A DNA stretch of 64,000 nt from Rhizobium sp. P32RR-XVIII (GCF_012641395.1 NZ_JABAIH010000022.1:1-64000); one strand, 5' to 3'. Positions 34,308 to 45,294 are shown, counted from the first letter of the stretch. The notes: generated by a model from the sequence alone, not told the origin. Translations and numbers: made by a program.

Positions 34308-35373
34308 TCACGCAAGACATCCGGATGTCACCCCGCAGATCCCTGCTCAGGCGGTGGTTCGAGCCGAAGTCGATCAAGGAGATGGCGCCGGCCACGGCCG
34401 TCATCGTCTACGGCCTCCTGATCCTTTGGGCGGTGTTCGTCCTGTTTCCACTCTATTGGCTTCTGATCACGTCGTTCAAGTTGCCAGCCGACGTCAACGC
34501 CGGCCCAGTCTACCTGCCCTGGGTCGACTTCACGCCGAGCCTGCATGCATGGCGCGAGTTGTTCGTCTTCGACTACGAGGACACGCTGAGGGCCTACATC
34601 AACTCGATCATCATCGCGCTTCTCGCCACAGCCCTTTGCGTCACCATCGGCTCGATGGCCGCCTATGCCTTGGAGCGGATTCAGTACAAGCCCAAATTCG
34701 CAACGATCGTTCTCTTCGTTCTCTCCTTGGTCGCGATGGCGGTCGTGGTCGGCCGTTGGGGGGTCGACTGGCGCCTGTCGCTTGCCGTTGCGCTCGCGGT
34801 CTTCTTCGTTCTCGTCCGCGCCGTTGGTCGCCATTTCAGGGCCACGCTGGGGAATGGAGATATCCTGTTCTGGATGATCTCGCAGCGCATTCTGCCGCCG
34901 ATCGTCGCCGTCATTCCGATCTACATGATGTTTCAGAGCGTTCGGCTGCTCGACACCCACATCGCGCAGATCCTCGCCTACACGGTAGTCAACCTGCCGA
35001 TCGTCGTTTGGCTGATGTACGACTTCTTCGCCACCATCCCGACCGACCTCGACGAGAGCGCGCAGCTCGACGGCGCCACCCGCTTTACCACCTTTGTCGA
35101 GATCATCCTGCCCTTGGCGAAGCCCGGTCTGGCGGCGACGACGCTGCTGGTGCTGATCCTGTGCTGGAACGAGTATCTGCTGTCGCTGTTCCTTTCGACG
35201 TCCAATGCGCAGACCATGCCTATCCTGGTCGCCGCCATGAATGCGGGCGAGCGCGGCATCCTGTGGTGGAGCATGGCGGTGGTCATCATCGTCATGATCA
35301 TTCCGGTCGTACTGATGGCGCTCGTGCTTCAGCGCTTCATTTCCAAGGGGATACTGTTGGGGGCGGTGAAGGG

Positions 35374-35377
<4 letters not shown>
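34304..35377 (+). CDS. CUT1 ABC importer permease 2 with extra membrane segments
   Basis: A 357-residue MalG/UgpE-like permease. The ATG at 34304 overlaps the previous stop (ATGA). Core features: ILWAVFVLFPLYWLLITSFK, the EAA loop (DESAQLDGATRFTTFVEIIL then PLAKPGL), and WNEYLLSLFLS. Between the first conserved segments an extra stretch (about residues 130-180; FATIVLFVLSLVAMAVVVGR, RLSLAVALAVFFVLVRAVG) adds two helices not found in ordinary CUT1 permeases of about 280 residues. Confidence 0.9.
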
Positions 35378-36492
<1,115 letters not shown>

Positions 36493-36603
36493 CCGATTCC
36501 TGCAGGGCTGCAAGCCTGCATCTGGTGAGCTGGAGATCGTGTCCCCGGAAGCGTTGGTGCGGGGATCGGGACTTGGGCGGATGCCGGTCTTTGGTGGGGC
36601 TGT

Positions 36604-36915
36604 CTATGTGGTCGTTCCATTGCGGCGGACGGATTTCGGGCGTGCGCAGGCAAGCATGCGGTTGATGACGGCGCAGCAGATGGCTTCTTCCGTCTGCCGA
36701 GCGGTAAGCGATCTGGCCCGCAGACGCCGGCCGATGATGGCCTGTATCGCGCGATGGCGGTCGACCAGCGCGCGTTTGTCGTAGCCGGTGGAAGCCTGCC
36801 ATTTCATTTGACCGTCTCTGTTGATTGCGGCGACATGCTGATCCCTTTGGCCGGGACGGCTATCGCCGGCCGGTTCGACCGCCTTAGCACGCGGCGGAAT
36901 GACAATGGCCGCAGC
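36604..36915 (-). pseudogene. IS5-family transposase, C-terminal remnant
   Basis: The minus strand reads VIPPRAKAVEPAGDSRPGQR, DQHVAAINRDGQMKWQASTG, YDKRALVDRHRAIQAIIG and RLRARSLTARQTEEAI..AVINRMLACARPKSVRR, which is the C-terminal part of an IS5-type DDE transposase. The N-terminal two thirds and the ends are missing. A second such fragment lies at 45295-45481. Confidence 0.75.
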
Positions 36916-36938
36916 GAATTCAAGGCCTCACGTCAACG

Positions 36939-37064
36939 CGTATCATCACCGACAAACCGCGCTCATACCGCGGGGCAAAGCGAGACATCTTGCCAGCTGC
37001 CGAGCATCGATCGCACAACGGCCTCGACGGCCGGGCGGAAAACTCTCACCTACGCTTGCGAAAA
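36939..37064 (+). pseudogene. IS6-type transposase fragment
   Basis: The frame RIITDKPRSYRGAKRDILPA followed by AEHRSHNGLDGRAENSH matches ITDKLRSYGAAKCQIMPGVE / HRSHKGLNNRAENSHQP of the transposase at 44071-44802 in this window. Only about 42 codons remain. It lies directly beside the IS5 remnant, so two elements have been fused and eroded here. Confidence 0.7.
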
Positions 37065-37664
37065 TGATTGTCTCTTTCTTCTCGGCACTTCGGAATCTCT
37101 TCTTCCTCACCGCATCACAAACGTTCCACTCTCGCCACCCACGTCCATTATATCCACGCCATGGCGCAACTGGAAGGCCGTGACCGACCCCGAAAGCGGT
37201 GGCGCTTATAACGATGAGGTGCGAGATCGGTCGGCGGGAACTTGGTCATGCCAGCAACTACCACCGCATCCGTTAAGGCGACGCTTCCGTTCGAAAACCT
37301 GGCCGGCGCCTTCAGAGCAGCCGTGACCATCGGCTGACTTCGCGGCCGCCTCAAATTTGCAACAAAACCCGCGACATTCGTCCGCACGCTGGACAAGCCG
37401 CGGTCGCACTGCCTCCGGAAAGCAGGATGCAGGTCTCATGATCAATGCACGTAATGCGTTCGGCGATGAAGCCAGCCGGTACCGGATCGGGCAGCGGGAG
37501 ACCGCAAGGTCCGCCTGTGCGCAGATCCGCGCTGCGCCCCGCACCTTCGCCGCATATTGAACGGTTGGAACGCGAGAGCCCGTGACGTGTTATAAGACGG
37601 CTGAGAATTGTGAGGCGCAAGCATGGGGCCTCACAATGGAAGGTCTCGCCCGGAGGGTGGGATT
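37065..37664. other. Intergenic region, no gene supported
   Basis: Six hundred bases between IS debris and the YbaK-domain gene. Short open frames on both strands lack recognisable domains. The end of this region contains the promoter and a good ribosome binding site (GGAGG at 37652-37656) for the gene starting at 37665. Confidence 0.35.
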
Positions 37665-38159
37665 GTGACCATTGCATTGACACTCCAGGCATATCTCGAT
37701 CGCAAGGGCGTCGAGTACGATCTGGTCGAGCACAGGCCGACCAGATCATCGATGGCCACCGCGCGCGCCTGCCACATCGCGGCCCGCTGCCTGGCCAAAG
37801 GCGTCGTGCTGCGCAGACGCGACGGCTATCTTCTGGTGATTCTGCCGGCCCCTCACCATGTGCGGCTCAGGAAACTTAAAGCAGCACTAGGCGAGGAGGT
37901 GACACTCGTCACAGAGCATGAGCTCGATCAGCTGATCCCGGATTGCGCACACGGCGCTGTTCCCCCGATCGGCGAGTGCTACGGGCTGGACGTTGTCATC
38001 GACGACCACGTCTGCGCCCAACCGGAGGTATACTTCGAGGGCGGCGATCACACCACCCTCGTCCATATGAGCCAGGCACAGTTCGGGCGGCTCATGCGGG
38101 AGCCGCTTCGTGTGAATTTCAGCGCTCGCAACCGAGGCCCCACGCCCACGGGCAGCTGA
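37665..38159 (+). CDS. YbaK/aminoacyl-tRNA deacylase-domain protein
   Basis: A 164-residue YbaK-like protein. The N-terminal YLDRKGVEYDLVEHRPT, then GVVLRRRDGYLLVILPAPHH and the C-terminal DVVIDDHVCAQPEVYFEGGD, HTTLVHMSQAQF follow the family pattern. Such proteins remove wrong amino acids from tRNA, although many free-standing relatives have no known substrate. The start is the GTG at 37665, with GGAGG eight bases before it; the ATG at 37623 has no good site. It lies 97 bases upstream of the glutamine synthetase gene on the same strand and may be co-transcribed. Confidence 0.75.
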   Translation: MTIALTLQAYLDRKGVEYDLVEHRPTRSSMATARACHIAARCLAKGVVLRRRDGYLLVILPAPHHVRLRKLKAALGEEVTLVTEHELDQLIPDCAHGAVPPIGECYGLDVVIDDHVCAQPEVYFEGGDHTTLVHMSQAQFGRLMREPLRVNFSARNRGPTPTGS

Positions 38160-38256
38160 TCGAGTGATGCTGCACCCGATCGGCGGAAGAAGGGTCGACG
38201 GCGCAATCTCGGTCCGGCCTCGGGTCGACGGATGGATATGAGGAAGGGAGGCGGCG

Positions 38257-39681
38257 ATGTCTTCCAATAGCTACGCCAGCCCGGATGACATTCTCCGGAC
38301 GATCAAGGACGGCGAGATCGCGATGATCGATCTGCGGTTCGCAGACCTTCCCGGTCTGTGGCAGCATTTTTCCGTGCCGCCGGGCGCCATCAGAGCGGAC
38401 AGCTTCACCGATGGCATCGGCTTCGACGGCTCGTCCATCCGGGGCTTCCAGGAAATACAGGAAAGCGACATGCTCGTCGTGCCGGATCCGACCACCGCGT
38501 TCCTGGACCCGTTCACGGAGGCGCCGACACTCGTCCTGATCTGCAATATTCTCGACCCGGTCAGCGCCCAACCCCATAGCCGGGACCCCCGCTTTATCGC
38601 ACAGAAGGCCGAAACCTATCTCAAGGCGACGGGTATCGGCGATACGGCCTATTTCGGCCCGGAACTCGAGCACTTCGTCTTCAACGAGGTCCATTACGAT
38701 CAGGGCACCAACTACGGTTACTACGAGATCGACGCCGTCGAGGCGAACTGGAAGTCGAGGGGTGGAACTGGCCTCGGGCACAAGCTGCGCCCGAGAGAGG
38801 GCTACTTCCCCGTCCCGCCTGCCGACACCCTTCAGGACGCCCGCACCAAAATGGTGACGCTCCTCGAGCGAATTGGCATCGAGGTCGAGGCACACCACCA
38901 CGAGGTCGCGAGCGGCGGCCAGGGCGAGATCGATATGCGCTTTGCGACGCTGACGCGCATGGCCGACAGCGTGATGATCTACAAATATGTCGTCAAGAAT
39001 GTCGCGCGCAGCCGCGGCATGACCGCAACCTTCATGCCGAAACCCCTGTTTGGCGACAACGGCTCGGGCATGCACGTCCACCAGAGCATCTGGCAGGATG
39101 ATCGCCCGATCTTTGCCGGCGACGGCTATGCCGGCTCCAGCGAAGTGATGCGCTACTATATCGGCGGGCTGCTCAAGCACGCGCCGGCACTGCTCGCCAT
39201 CTGCGCTCCGACCGTCAATTCCTACCGGCGGCTCGTGCCGGGTTTCGAAGCGCCGGTTAATCTCAGCTATTCGCGGCGCAACCGCTCCGCGGCATGCCGG
39301 ATCCCGATGTACTCGCTCAACCCCGGGAGCAAGCGGGTGGAATTCCGCTGCCCGGATCCCTCCTGCAATCCGTATCTGGCCTTCGCCGCCATGCTCCTGG
39401 CCGGCCTCGACGGCACCCGCAGCCGCATCGATCCGGGAGATCCGATCGACAAGGACCTCTACGATCTGCCGCCGATAGAACGCGCCGCAATCCCGTCGAC
39501 ACCGGCCTCGCTCGGCGAGGCTCTCGATGCGCTGCAGGCGGACTGCAAGTTCTTGCTTGCGGGAGACGTGTTCACCACGGACGTCGTCGAGACCTATGTG
39601 GACTACAAGCGCTCGCACGAGATCACGGAGATACGCATGCGCCCGCATCCATACGAGTTTGTTCTCTATTATGACGTTTAG
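38257..39681 (+). CDS. glnA: Type I glutamine synthetase
   Basis: A 474-residue glutamine synthetase, which joins ammonia to glutamate using ATP. Motifs: FTDGIGFDGSSIRGFQEIQE, YFGPELEHFVF (metal ligands), NGSGMHVHQSIW (ammonia/metal site), RRLVPGFEAPVNLSYSRRNR, and the adenylylation loop DKDLYDLPP with its Tyr, the mark of GSI-beta. GSI is normally chromosomal next to glnB; here it is a second-type copy with a YbaK-domain gene in an IS-rich region. The start region MSSNSYASPDDILRTIKDGE differs from housekeeping GlnA, suggesting a divergent paralogue. Confidence 0.93.
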   Translation: MSSNSYASPDDILRTIKDGEIAMIDLRFADLPGLWQHFSVPPGAIRADSFTDGIGFDGSSIRGFQEIQESDMLVVPDPTTAFLDPFTEAPTLVLICNILDPVSAQPHSRDPRFIAQKAETYLKATGIGDTAYFGPELEHFVFNEVHYDQGTNYGYYEIDAVEANWKSRGGTGLGHKLRPREGYFPVPPADTLQDARTKMVTLLERIGIEVEAHHHEVASGGQGEIDMRFATLTRMADSVMIYKYVVKNVARSRGMTATFMPKPLFGDNGSGMHVHQSIWQDDRPIFAGDGYAGSSEVMRYYIGGLLKHAPALLAICAPTVNSYRRLVPGFEAPVNLSYSRRNRSAACRIPMYSLNPGSKRVEFRCPDPSCNPYLAFAAMLLAGLDGTRSRIDPGDPIDKDLYDLPPIERAAIPSTPASLGEALDALQADCKFLLAGDVFTTDVVETYVDYKRSHEITEIRMRPHPYEFVLYYDV

Positions 39682-40310
39682 GCCTTGGGGATTTGACTGT
39701 TTGACTTTGCCCCCGCCGGACACGCACAGGAATCGCAAATAAGCGCGCCTCGCCGAGTATCAATATGCCTAACATCTGTTGTATTTCAGTGCCTTACTTG
39801 CATACGCGCATCTTATCAGGTATCGATTGATCTCGCCAAATCGCACCCGTAAAGGTGGATGGATGGGTAAAATAGGCTGACAGCTGTTTCAGTGAGGAAA
39901 TTGAGACCAAGCAAGTCCGCCGACGGCGGCGATCTCTGATATCGATGGCGGGAAGCGGTTCACCCGTAGCCGAGGTGACCAATATGCGCCAATTCGCCCG
40001 GCTGCTGATCTCCAAGCCGAATTCGGCAACTCAGCCAGAGTAGCACAAGGCCGGCGCCAAAGATCAAATGCAGGATCTTGCTGATCCATGCTATAATACG
40101 TGCGTATCATTGCATGCGTTACAGGTTAAATGGCCCTGAGCGGCGACGACGGAACGTTGCGGCGCTATCATTGAAGAGACTTATCGAGTGGACACAATCA
40201 AACGCTCGGCTTCCTGCAATCAGCGATAAGCGCTTCAAACCATGCAGCATTGCAACGGATTCCTCCGTCTGATTTTCGCCGCCAAGGGCAGTCGAAGGGA
40301 GGAGAGAAAA
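39682..40310. other. Intergenic region upstream of CUT2 operon
   Basis: Six hundred and thirty bases without a supported gene. A minus-strand frame around 39889-40110 has no recognisable domain and no ribosome binding site. The right end should contain the promoter of the importer operon; GGGAGGAG precedes the ATG at 40311. Confidence 0.35.
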
Positions 40311-41297
40311 ATGCTGCGGAAACAAGCAGTGTTTGCAGTCGCGGCTGCACTGGCTCTGGCCATTGCGTCACACGGCGCCCACGCTGCCGCGAAAATCAAG
40401 ATCGGCTTCCTTCCGGGTGTCGTCGATCCATTCTATCAGGTCATGCAGATCGGGGTTGAGGCTGCCGCGAAGGACCTCGGGGTTGACGTCGTCACGCAGG
40501 TCCCGCCGACTTGGGGCGTCGATGTTCAGACGCCGATCCTCGATGCGATGGTTGCCCGCGGCGACCTGAACTACATCGTTACCGCGCCGACCGACAAGGA
40601 TCAGATGGTCGGCCCATTGAAGGCAGCTGTCGACGCGGGCATCAAAGTCATCACCGTTGACACCTTTCTCGGCGATGGAGACTATGTCAACGGCCCGGTG
40701 AAGTTCCCGATCAGTTACATTGGTTCGGACAATACGGAGGGCGGCCGTATCTCAGCGCGCGGGCTCGCGAAGGCAATCGGTGGGAAAGGCACTGTTTATA
40801 TCAATTCGACGAACCCCAACGTCAGCTCCGTTGAAGGCCGCGAAAAGGGCTTTAAAGAGGTGATGGAGAAGGAGTTCCCGAATATCAAGGTGCTCGGACC
40901 AGACTACAATCTCGACGACCCCAACAAAGCCACGCAGCAGACCGCCGCGGTGCTCGAACGCGAACCCGGACTCGGCGGCGTGTTCGGCACCAACGTCTTC
41001 AGCGCGCAGGGGGCGGGCGCTGCGGTCGTAAATGCGGGCCTCGGCGGTCATGTCCAGGTCGTTGCTTATGACGCAACAAAGCTGGCCATCGAGTTGATGA
41101 ACAAGGGCGTGGTTACGCTGGTGCTGGCACAGAAGCCCTACGATATGGGCTACATGGCGGTGCAATTTGCGGTAGCCGACGCGGCCGGGGTGACCAGCCT
41201 GCCACGCCGCGTTGAGACAGGCTTTGCCATCATTGACAAGGAGAACGTAAAGGACCCGAGCATCGCTCGCTTCATCTATCAAGTTCCGGGGAAATAA
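40311..41297 (+). CDS. CUT2 sugar-binding protein (RbsB/FrcB type)
   Basis: A 328-residue periplasmic binding protein of the ribose/fructose class with a signal peptide (MLRKQAVFAVAAALALAIAS, cut after HGAHA). Typical stretches are KIGFLPGVVDPFYQVMQIGV, AAVDAGIKVITVDTFLGDGD and YIGSDNTEGGRISARGLAKA. The start is set by GGGAGGAGAGAAAA before the ATG; the open frame upstream is not coding. First gene of a complete three-gene importer. Confidence 0.9.
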   Translation: MLRKQAVFAVAAALALAIASHGAHAAAKIKIGFLPGVVDPFYQVMQIGVEAAAKDLGVDVVTQVPPTWGVDVQTPILDAMVARGDLNYIVTAPTDKDQMVGPLKAAVDAGIKVITVDTFLGDGDYVNGPVKFPISYIGSDNTEGGRISARGLAKAIGGKGTVYINSTNPNVSSVEGREKGFKEVMEKEFPNIKVLGPDYNLDDPNKATQQTAAVLEREPGLGGVFGTNVFSAQGAGAAVVNAGLGGHVQVVAYDATKLAIELMNKGVVTLVLAQKPYDMGYMAVQFAVADAAGVTSLPRRVETGFAIIDKENVKDPSIARFIYQVPGK

Positions 41298-41396
41298 AAT
41301 CGTCGGGGTGGATTAGAGTAGGGGTGCTTTTGCACGGTGCCCTCGATTTGATTTCGGTTCCTATTCACTGTTCCATATTTTCGAGGAAACCGGTAC

Positions 41397-42554
41397 GTGA
41401 CCGATCGCGGGTCGAGAATAGTTTTGCCCGCCGGGGTGAAGCCCTCGGGTATGCGGACGCCTGCGCAGCGATTCGCTCTATTGGCTAGCCGCATCTGGGC
41501 GTGGCTCTTCCTTGCTCTTATGGTCCTTTTCTTCGTCATAACGGTGCCGCTGGTCAGCGGCGGTGCGGTTCATTTCCTAACCATCCGGAATTCCCAGAAC
41601 ATTATGGTCGCAATCATTCCGGTGCTGCTTCTCGGATTAGGCCAGACCTTTGTTATCATCGGCGCCGGCATCGATCTGTCGGTCGGATGGGTTATGAGCC
41701 TCGCCTCGGTCCTTTCGGCACTCGCTATTCGTTGGGCATTCGATGGCGGGGTGCCGCTCTTTCCTTCGGTGCTGGTCGGACTGATCGCGGGCGTGGGCGG
41801 CGCAGCGGTGGTCGGCTTCATTAACGGTGTCATCATCGCCAAGCTGAAGGTTCCGGCGTTCATCGTGACGCTCGGCACCTCGTTCATCGTGCGTGGCGTC
41901 GCCTACCTTATGTCCGAGAACACGACGGTGATCGGATTGCCGGCGGGAATTCGCGCTTACGGCAATGACGCGCTCCTATACTACATCCGGGGTGAAGGCG
42001 GCGGCCTCTATTTCCTCAAACGGCCGGATGTGAGCGGCGACCTGCTGCGCCGGATGGACACGATCCTACCCTATCCCGTCATCGTGACCGCTTGCGTCGT
42101 CACTTGCGCCATGTTCCTTCTTCGCAAAACCCAATTCGGCCGACATACTTACGCAATCGGCGGCAGCATGGAAGCGGCCGTGCGTACCGGTATCCCGGTA
42201 AATCGTCACATCATAAAGCTCTACATCCTTTCGGCTTCGACCGCAGGGATAGCTGGTTTCCTGTCGACGCTTCGGTTCACCGCCGGTTCTGCGGTCATCG
42301 GCGATCCCCTTCTTCTGTCCTCCATCGCGGCGGTGATCATCGGCGGCGTGAGTCTGTTCGGTGGCGCCGGAACCGTGATGGGGACGGTGATCGGGGCGCT
42401 TATTATCGCGCTCTTGACGACGGGGTTGGTGATGCTCAACGTGGAGGCCTTCTTTCAGTTCATCGTGGTCGGAACGGTCGTAATCGTCGCAGTGCTGATC
42501 GACCAGTCCCGCGACTTGATTGCTGGTCGTCACCGGAGGAGTGCTGAGACATGA
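41397..42554 (+). CDS. CUT2 sugar ABC permease (RbsC/FrcC type)
   Basis: A 385-residue permease with a GTG start at 41397 (GAGGAAA 8 bases before). It has 8-10 membrane segments and the family hallmarks VIIGAGIDLSVGWVMSLASV, GFINGVIIAKLKVPAFIVTL and AVIIGGVSLFGGAGTVMGTV. A loop of about 40 residues after the fifth segment (YYIRGEGGGLYFLKRPDVSG) is longer than in RbsC. It overlaps the ATPase gene by four bases. Confidence 0.9.
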   Translation: MTDRGSRIVLPAGVKPSGMRTPAQRFALLASRIWAWLFLALMVLFFVITVPLVSGGAVHFLTIRNSQNIMVAIIPVLLLGLGQTFVIIGAGIDLSVGWVMSLASVLSALAIRWAFDGGVPLFPSVLVGLIAGVGGAAVVGFINGVIIAKLKVPAFIVTLGTSFIVRGVAYLMSENTTVIGLPAGIRAYGNDALLYYIRGEGGGLYFLKRPDVSGDLLRRMDTILPYPVIVTACVVTCAMFLLRKTQFGRHTYAIGGSMEAAVRTGIPVNRHIIKLYILSASTAGIAGFLSTLRFTAGSAVIGDPLLLSSIAAVIIGGVSLFGGAGTVMGTVIGALIIALLTTGLVMLNVEAFFQFIVVGTVVIVAVLIDQSRDLIAGRHRRSAET

Positions 42555-43354
42555 CTGAGCCGCTTCTCTCGGTCAGGAACATCACAAAATGCTTCGGCGG
42601 CCTGATTGCGGTGAACAATGTGAGCTGCGAGATCAATCGTGGCGAAGTCGTGGGCCTTCTCGGAGACAACGGGGCCGGAAAGTCGACACTGATCAAATGC
42701 ATATCCGGCGTCTACCACGCCGACGAAGGCGAGATGTTCTTTGAAGGCAAGCGCGCACACTTTTCGCATCCGATCGACGCCCGCCGCCACGGCGTCGAAA
42801 CCATCTATCAGGACCTCGCCCTCGCTAACAACCTCGATGTGGGCGCCAATATCTTTCTCGGACGCGAGGTGAAAAAACGTCGTTTGGCCGGGCTGATCAA
42901 GACGCTCGACGACCAACACATGCTGCGCGAATCACGCCGGACGCTCGATTCCCTCCACATTCATTTTCCCAGCCTCATAGAGCCGATCGAGAGCTTGTCT
43001 GGCGGTCAGCGCCAGGCGGTCGCTATTGCACGGGCGGTCTACTGGGACGCTAAGCTCATGATCATGGACGAGCCGACGAACAATCTTGGCGTCCCTGAGC
43101 AGCAGAAGGTGCTTGAGCTCATTTGCAAGCTGCGCGAGCGTGGCGTGCCGGTGATCCTGATCACGCACACTCTGCCCGATGCGTTCGCAGTTACCGATCG
43201 CCTCATTGTCATGCATCGCGGGCGTAAGGTGACCGAGAAAGTAACCTCTGAGACGAACATGGAGGAACTCGTGCAATACATGGTCGGCGCCCGCGATGAC
43301 ACGAACAAAGGCGTCCCGAGTCCGCAAGGAGAAATTGGATCGCGCGGCCCCTGA
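42551..43354 (+). CDS. CUT2 sugar ABC ATPase, single-domain (FrcA type)
   Basis: A 267-residue ATPase with one nucleotide-binding domain: Walker A GDNGAGKSTL, signature SLSGGQRQAVAIARA, Walker B LMIMDEPTNNLGV, switch ITHTLPDAFAV. Most CUT2 systems use a fused two-domain RbsA; this single-domain form resembles FrcA of the Sinorhizobium fructose importer. The last 20 or so residues (KGVPSPQGEIGSRGP) look non-conserved and run into a junction with IS debris. Confidence 0.9.
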   Translation: MTEPLLSVRNITKCFGGLIAVNNVSCEINRGEVVGLLGDNGAGKSTLIKCISGVYHADEGEMFFEGKRAHFSHPIDARRHGVETIYQDLALANNLDVGANIFLGREVKKRRLAGLIKTLDDQHMLRESRRTLDSLHIHFPSLIEPIESLSGGQRQAVAIARAVYWDAKLMIMDEPTNNLGVPEQQKVLELICKLRERGVPVILITHTLPDAFAVTDRLIVMHRGRKVTEKVTSETNMEELVQYMVGARDDTNKGVPSPQGEIGSRGP

Positions 43355-43471
43355 GAAGGTCGAGATGCTGGGCTATCACCTGAGCTATCCGGGCATTGGG
43401 TGCCGGGAAGCAGACAGCCCTATCGCACCACCGTGTTCCGCTTCAAAGACGTAGAGGCGGTCCTTCGACAA

Positions 43472-44018
43472 GGCTCTGTTGCAAATTTTTCGGTAATGGC
43501 TTTGTGGCATCGTCTGCCCGGCGCTTCGGGAGAGTTCAAATGTTCAAAGGCCGTCACTTCGACCCATCTGTCATCCTGCTGTGCGTTCGCTGGTGTCTGG
43601 CCTACGGGCTGAGCCTACGCGATCTTCGGGAAATGATAGCAGAGCGCGGCCTCAGCATCGACCACTCGACGATCCATCGCTGCCTTGTTGTTGAAGCGCT
43701 TCAACCGGCGCAATCGCGCGGTGACCGGAAAATGGCACATGGATGAAACCTATATCAAGGTACGCGGGCAATGGCTGTATCTATCGTGCCATCGACAGCG
43801 TCGATGGCACAGTCGAATTCCATTTCAGTTAACATCGCGATTTACCGGCGGCCAAGCGGTTCCTCAGACAGGCGCTGGGTCGTCATGGCAGGCCGGAGCG
43901 TGTTGTCATCGACGGGAGCCAGACAAACCGCGAGGCGATCATCTCCTGCGACACGACAAATCGATTGCAGGACCGATCCCCGCACGGACTGAAACCCATC
44001 CACATTCGGCAAAGCCAG
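43472..44018 (+). mobile_element. IS6-family element, decayed and cut at its right end
   Basis: The left inverted repeat GGCTCTGTTGCAAAT is at 43472. A transposase starts at ATG 43540 (MFKGRHFDPSVILLCVRWCL, REMIAERGLSIDHSTIHR) and then decays through several frameshifts; WHMDETYIKVRGQW is still readable around 43735 in another frame and NREAIIS near 43930. The right end is missing because a second IS starts at 44019. The 118 bases between 43355 and this element hold a short stretch (MLGYHLSYPGIG) resembling the C-terminus of MBL-fold hydrolases, too short to call. Confidence 0.8.
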
Positions 44019-44836
44019 GGCACTGTAAAGTTAATGTTTCCCGGCCGGAATCATGGAGGATAGCATTGGCTCAGGCGGCTTCGATGCGCGCGATTGCAGT
44101 CCACATTTGCATGGCAATTGCTCGCAGTTTGCGATGATGGACAGATGAAATGTCGTGTCGGGGAATGTGGAACAAGTTGGCGAGCGGATCGTGGATGGAC
44201 ACGAAACGCTGGAGCTGTCGCGCTGACTTGAAGCGCTTCATGATCTTCTAGCGTCGTCGGACCGGCTGATGAGAATTCTCCGCCCGATTGTTGAGGCCCT
44301 TGTGCGAACGGTGCTCGACGCCGGGCATGATCTGGCACTTCGCCGCGCCATAGGATCGGAGCTTGTCAGTGATCATCACACGCGGTGAACGGCCTTGACC
44401 CTTGAGAAGCTTTCGCATCAGACGCTTTGCGGCCCTGGCATTGCGGTGGCTTTGCACCAGAACGTCGAGAACAAAGCCCTCCTGATCCACGGCGCGCCAA
44501 AGCCTGTGTTTCTTTCCTTGAATGGTGATGACGACCTCATCGAGGTACCATTTGTCGCCGAGCTTTCCGGCTGAGCGCCTCCGGATGTCGTTTGCAAAGT
44601 GCCTGCCAAATTTCTCCGCCCACAGACGCACGGTCTGGTGGGAAACGATGATCCCGCGGGCTGCCAGCATATCCTCGACCATCCGCAGGCTGAGCGGAAA
44701 CCGGAAATACAGCCAAACCGCATGGGCAATCACCTGAGCGGGAAACCGGTGACGGCGATAAAGGGGATCACGAGCAGATCTGGTCATGCCGCCAGATTTC
44801 ACATTTCGATGGCCGACCGGTTAACGTTACAGTGCC
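44019..44836. mobile_element. Second IS6-family element, 818 bp, nested at IS debris
   Basis: The inverted repeats begin GGCACTGTAAAGTTAA at 44019 and, on the other strand, GGCACTGTAACGTTAA ending at 44836. Its transposase belongs to a different IS6 subgroup from the one at 27160. The 8-base flanks (AAAGCCAG and GGCGCCGC) differ, so there is no target duplication. It cuts an older IS6 element on the left and an ArdC gene on the right. Confidence 0.88.
44071..44802 (-). pseudogene. IS6-type transposase with an amber stop
   Basis: The 243-codon frame starts MTRSARDPLYRRHRFPAQVI and keeps the DDE residues (KWYLDEVVITIQGKKHRLWR, MITDKLRSYGAAK, E in NRAENSHQP). After VRRR a TAG at 44248-44250 stands where related proteins have Glu, and the same frame continues KIMKRFKSARQLQRFVSIHD, PLANLFHIPRHDI to a TGA at 44071. 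The missing tail is about 59 residues, so the enzyme may be weak or inactive. If an upstream start at 44802 is used the longest product is 184 residues. Confidence 0.82.
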
Positions 44837-44990
44837 GGCGCCGCTGCTTCGTCCAGTGCGTCACCTCATGGGCGAGGGTGGCGTAATAGGACGCGGCGTC
44901 ACGGAAGGTTTCAAACGGCGGCATCTGCACGCGGTCGGCGCCGGCCGCATAATACGCCTGATTGCCACCATGGCGGATGTCCGCGCCCTG
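44837..44990 (-). pseudogene. ArdC-like antirestriction protein fragment
   Basis: The minus strand reads GADIRHGGNQAYYAAGADRV and QMPPFETFRDAASYYATLAH, then EVTHWTKQ, up to the IS end at 44837. This is the zinc-peptidase core (HExTH) of ArdC, a conjugative-plasmid protein that protects incoming DNA. The rest is cut off by the IS on one side and replaced by unrelated sequence beyond about 44990. It is a trace of plasmid or conjugative-element DNA. Confidence 0.75.
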
Positions 44991-45094
44991 GCCCACTCGA
45001 AAGCCGTGACCGGCACGCTTGCCTGATTTCGCAAAACCACGCCCTCTTTGGTCATTGACGAGATAACGTGACATCGGCCTATAAAGGCATAGTT

Positions 45095-45294
45095 TATGCC
45101 GCCCAGATCGCTTTTGCGAGTGCGCGCAACGATCTGGGTCGGGTTGACGAAGCGTAGGGCGACGATCAACGAGACGAGCGAACTGACTGTGTAGATAACG
45201 GCCATGGCATCGATGGACTGGCCGGCTCTCACGCCCGCCGCGAACACGGAATAGTAGAGCGAGACGACGAGCGTCTGGCTGGCCGGGCCTGCCG
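45095..45294 (-). pseudogene. Spermidine/putrescine-type ABC permease, C-terminal fragment
   Basis: The minus strand reads AGPASQTLVVSLYYSVFAAG, VRAGQSIDAMAVIYTVSSLV, SLIVALRFVNPTQIVARTR, the C-terminus of a PotC-like permease including the last membrane segment. It is fused at about 45294 to an IS5 transposase remnant on the other strand; the N-terminal part is gone. Confidence 0.65.

Noticed and set aside
38119..39738. 539-residue minus-strand ORF opposite glutamine synthetase
   Set aside because: The plus strand is an unmistakable glutamine synthetase; the antisense frame has no domain.
39889..40110. Minus-strand 73-residue ORF upstream of the CUT2 operon
   Set aside because: No domain, no ribosome binding site, and it lies in the presumed promoter region.
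44051..44338. Minus-strand ORF at the end of the second IS as a frameshifted transposase part
   Set aside because: It is in a different frame from the transposase; the real tail is in the original frame after an amber stop.
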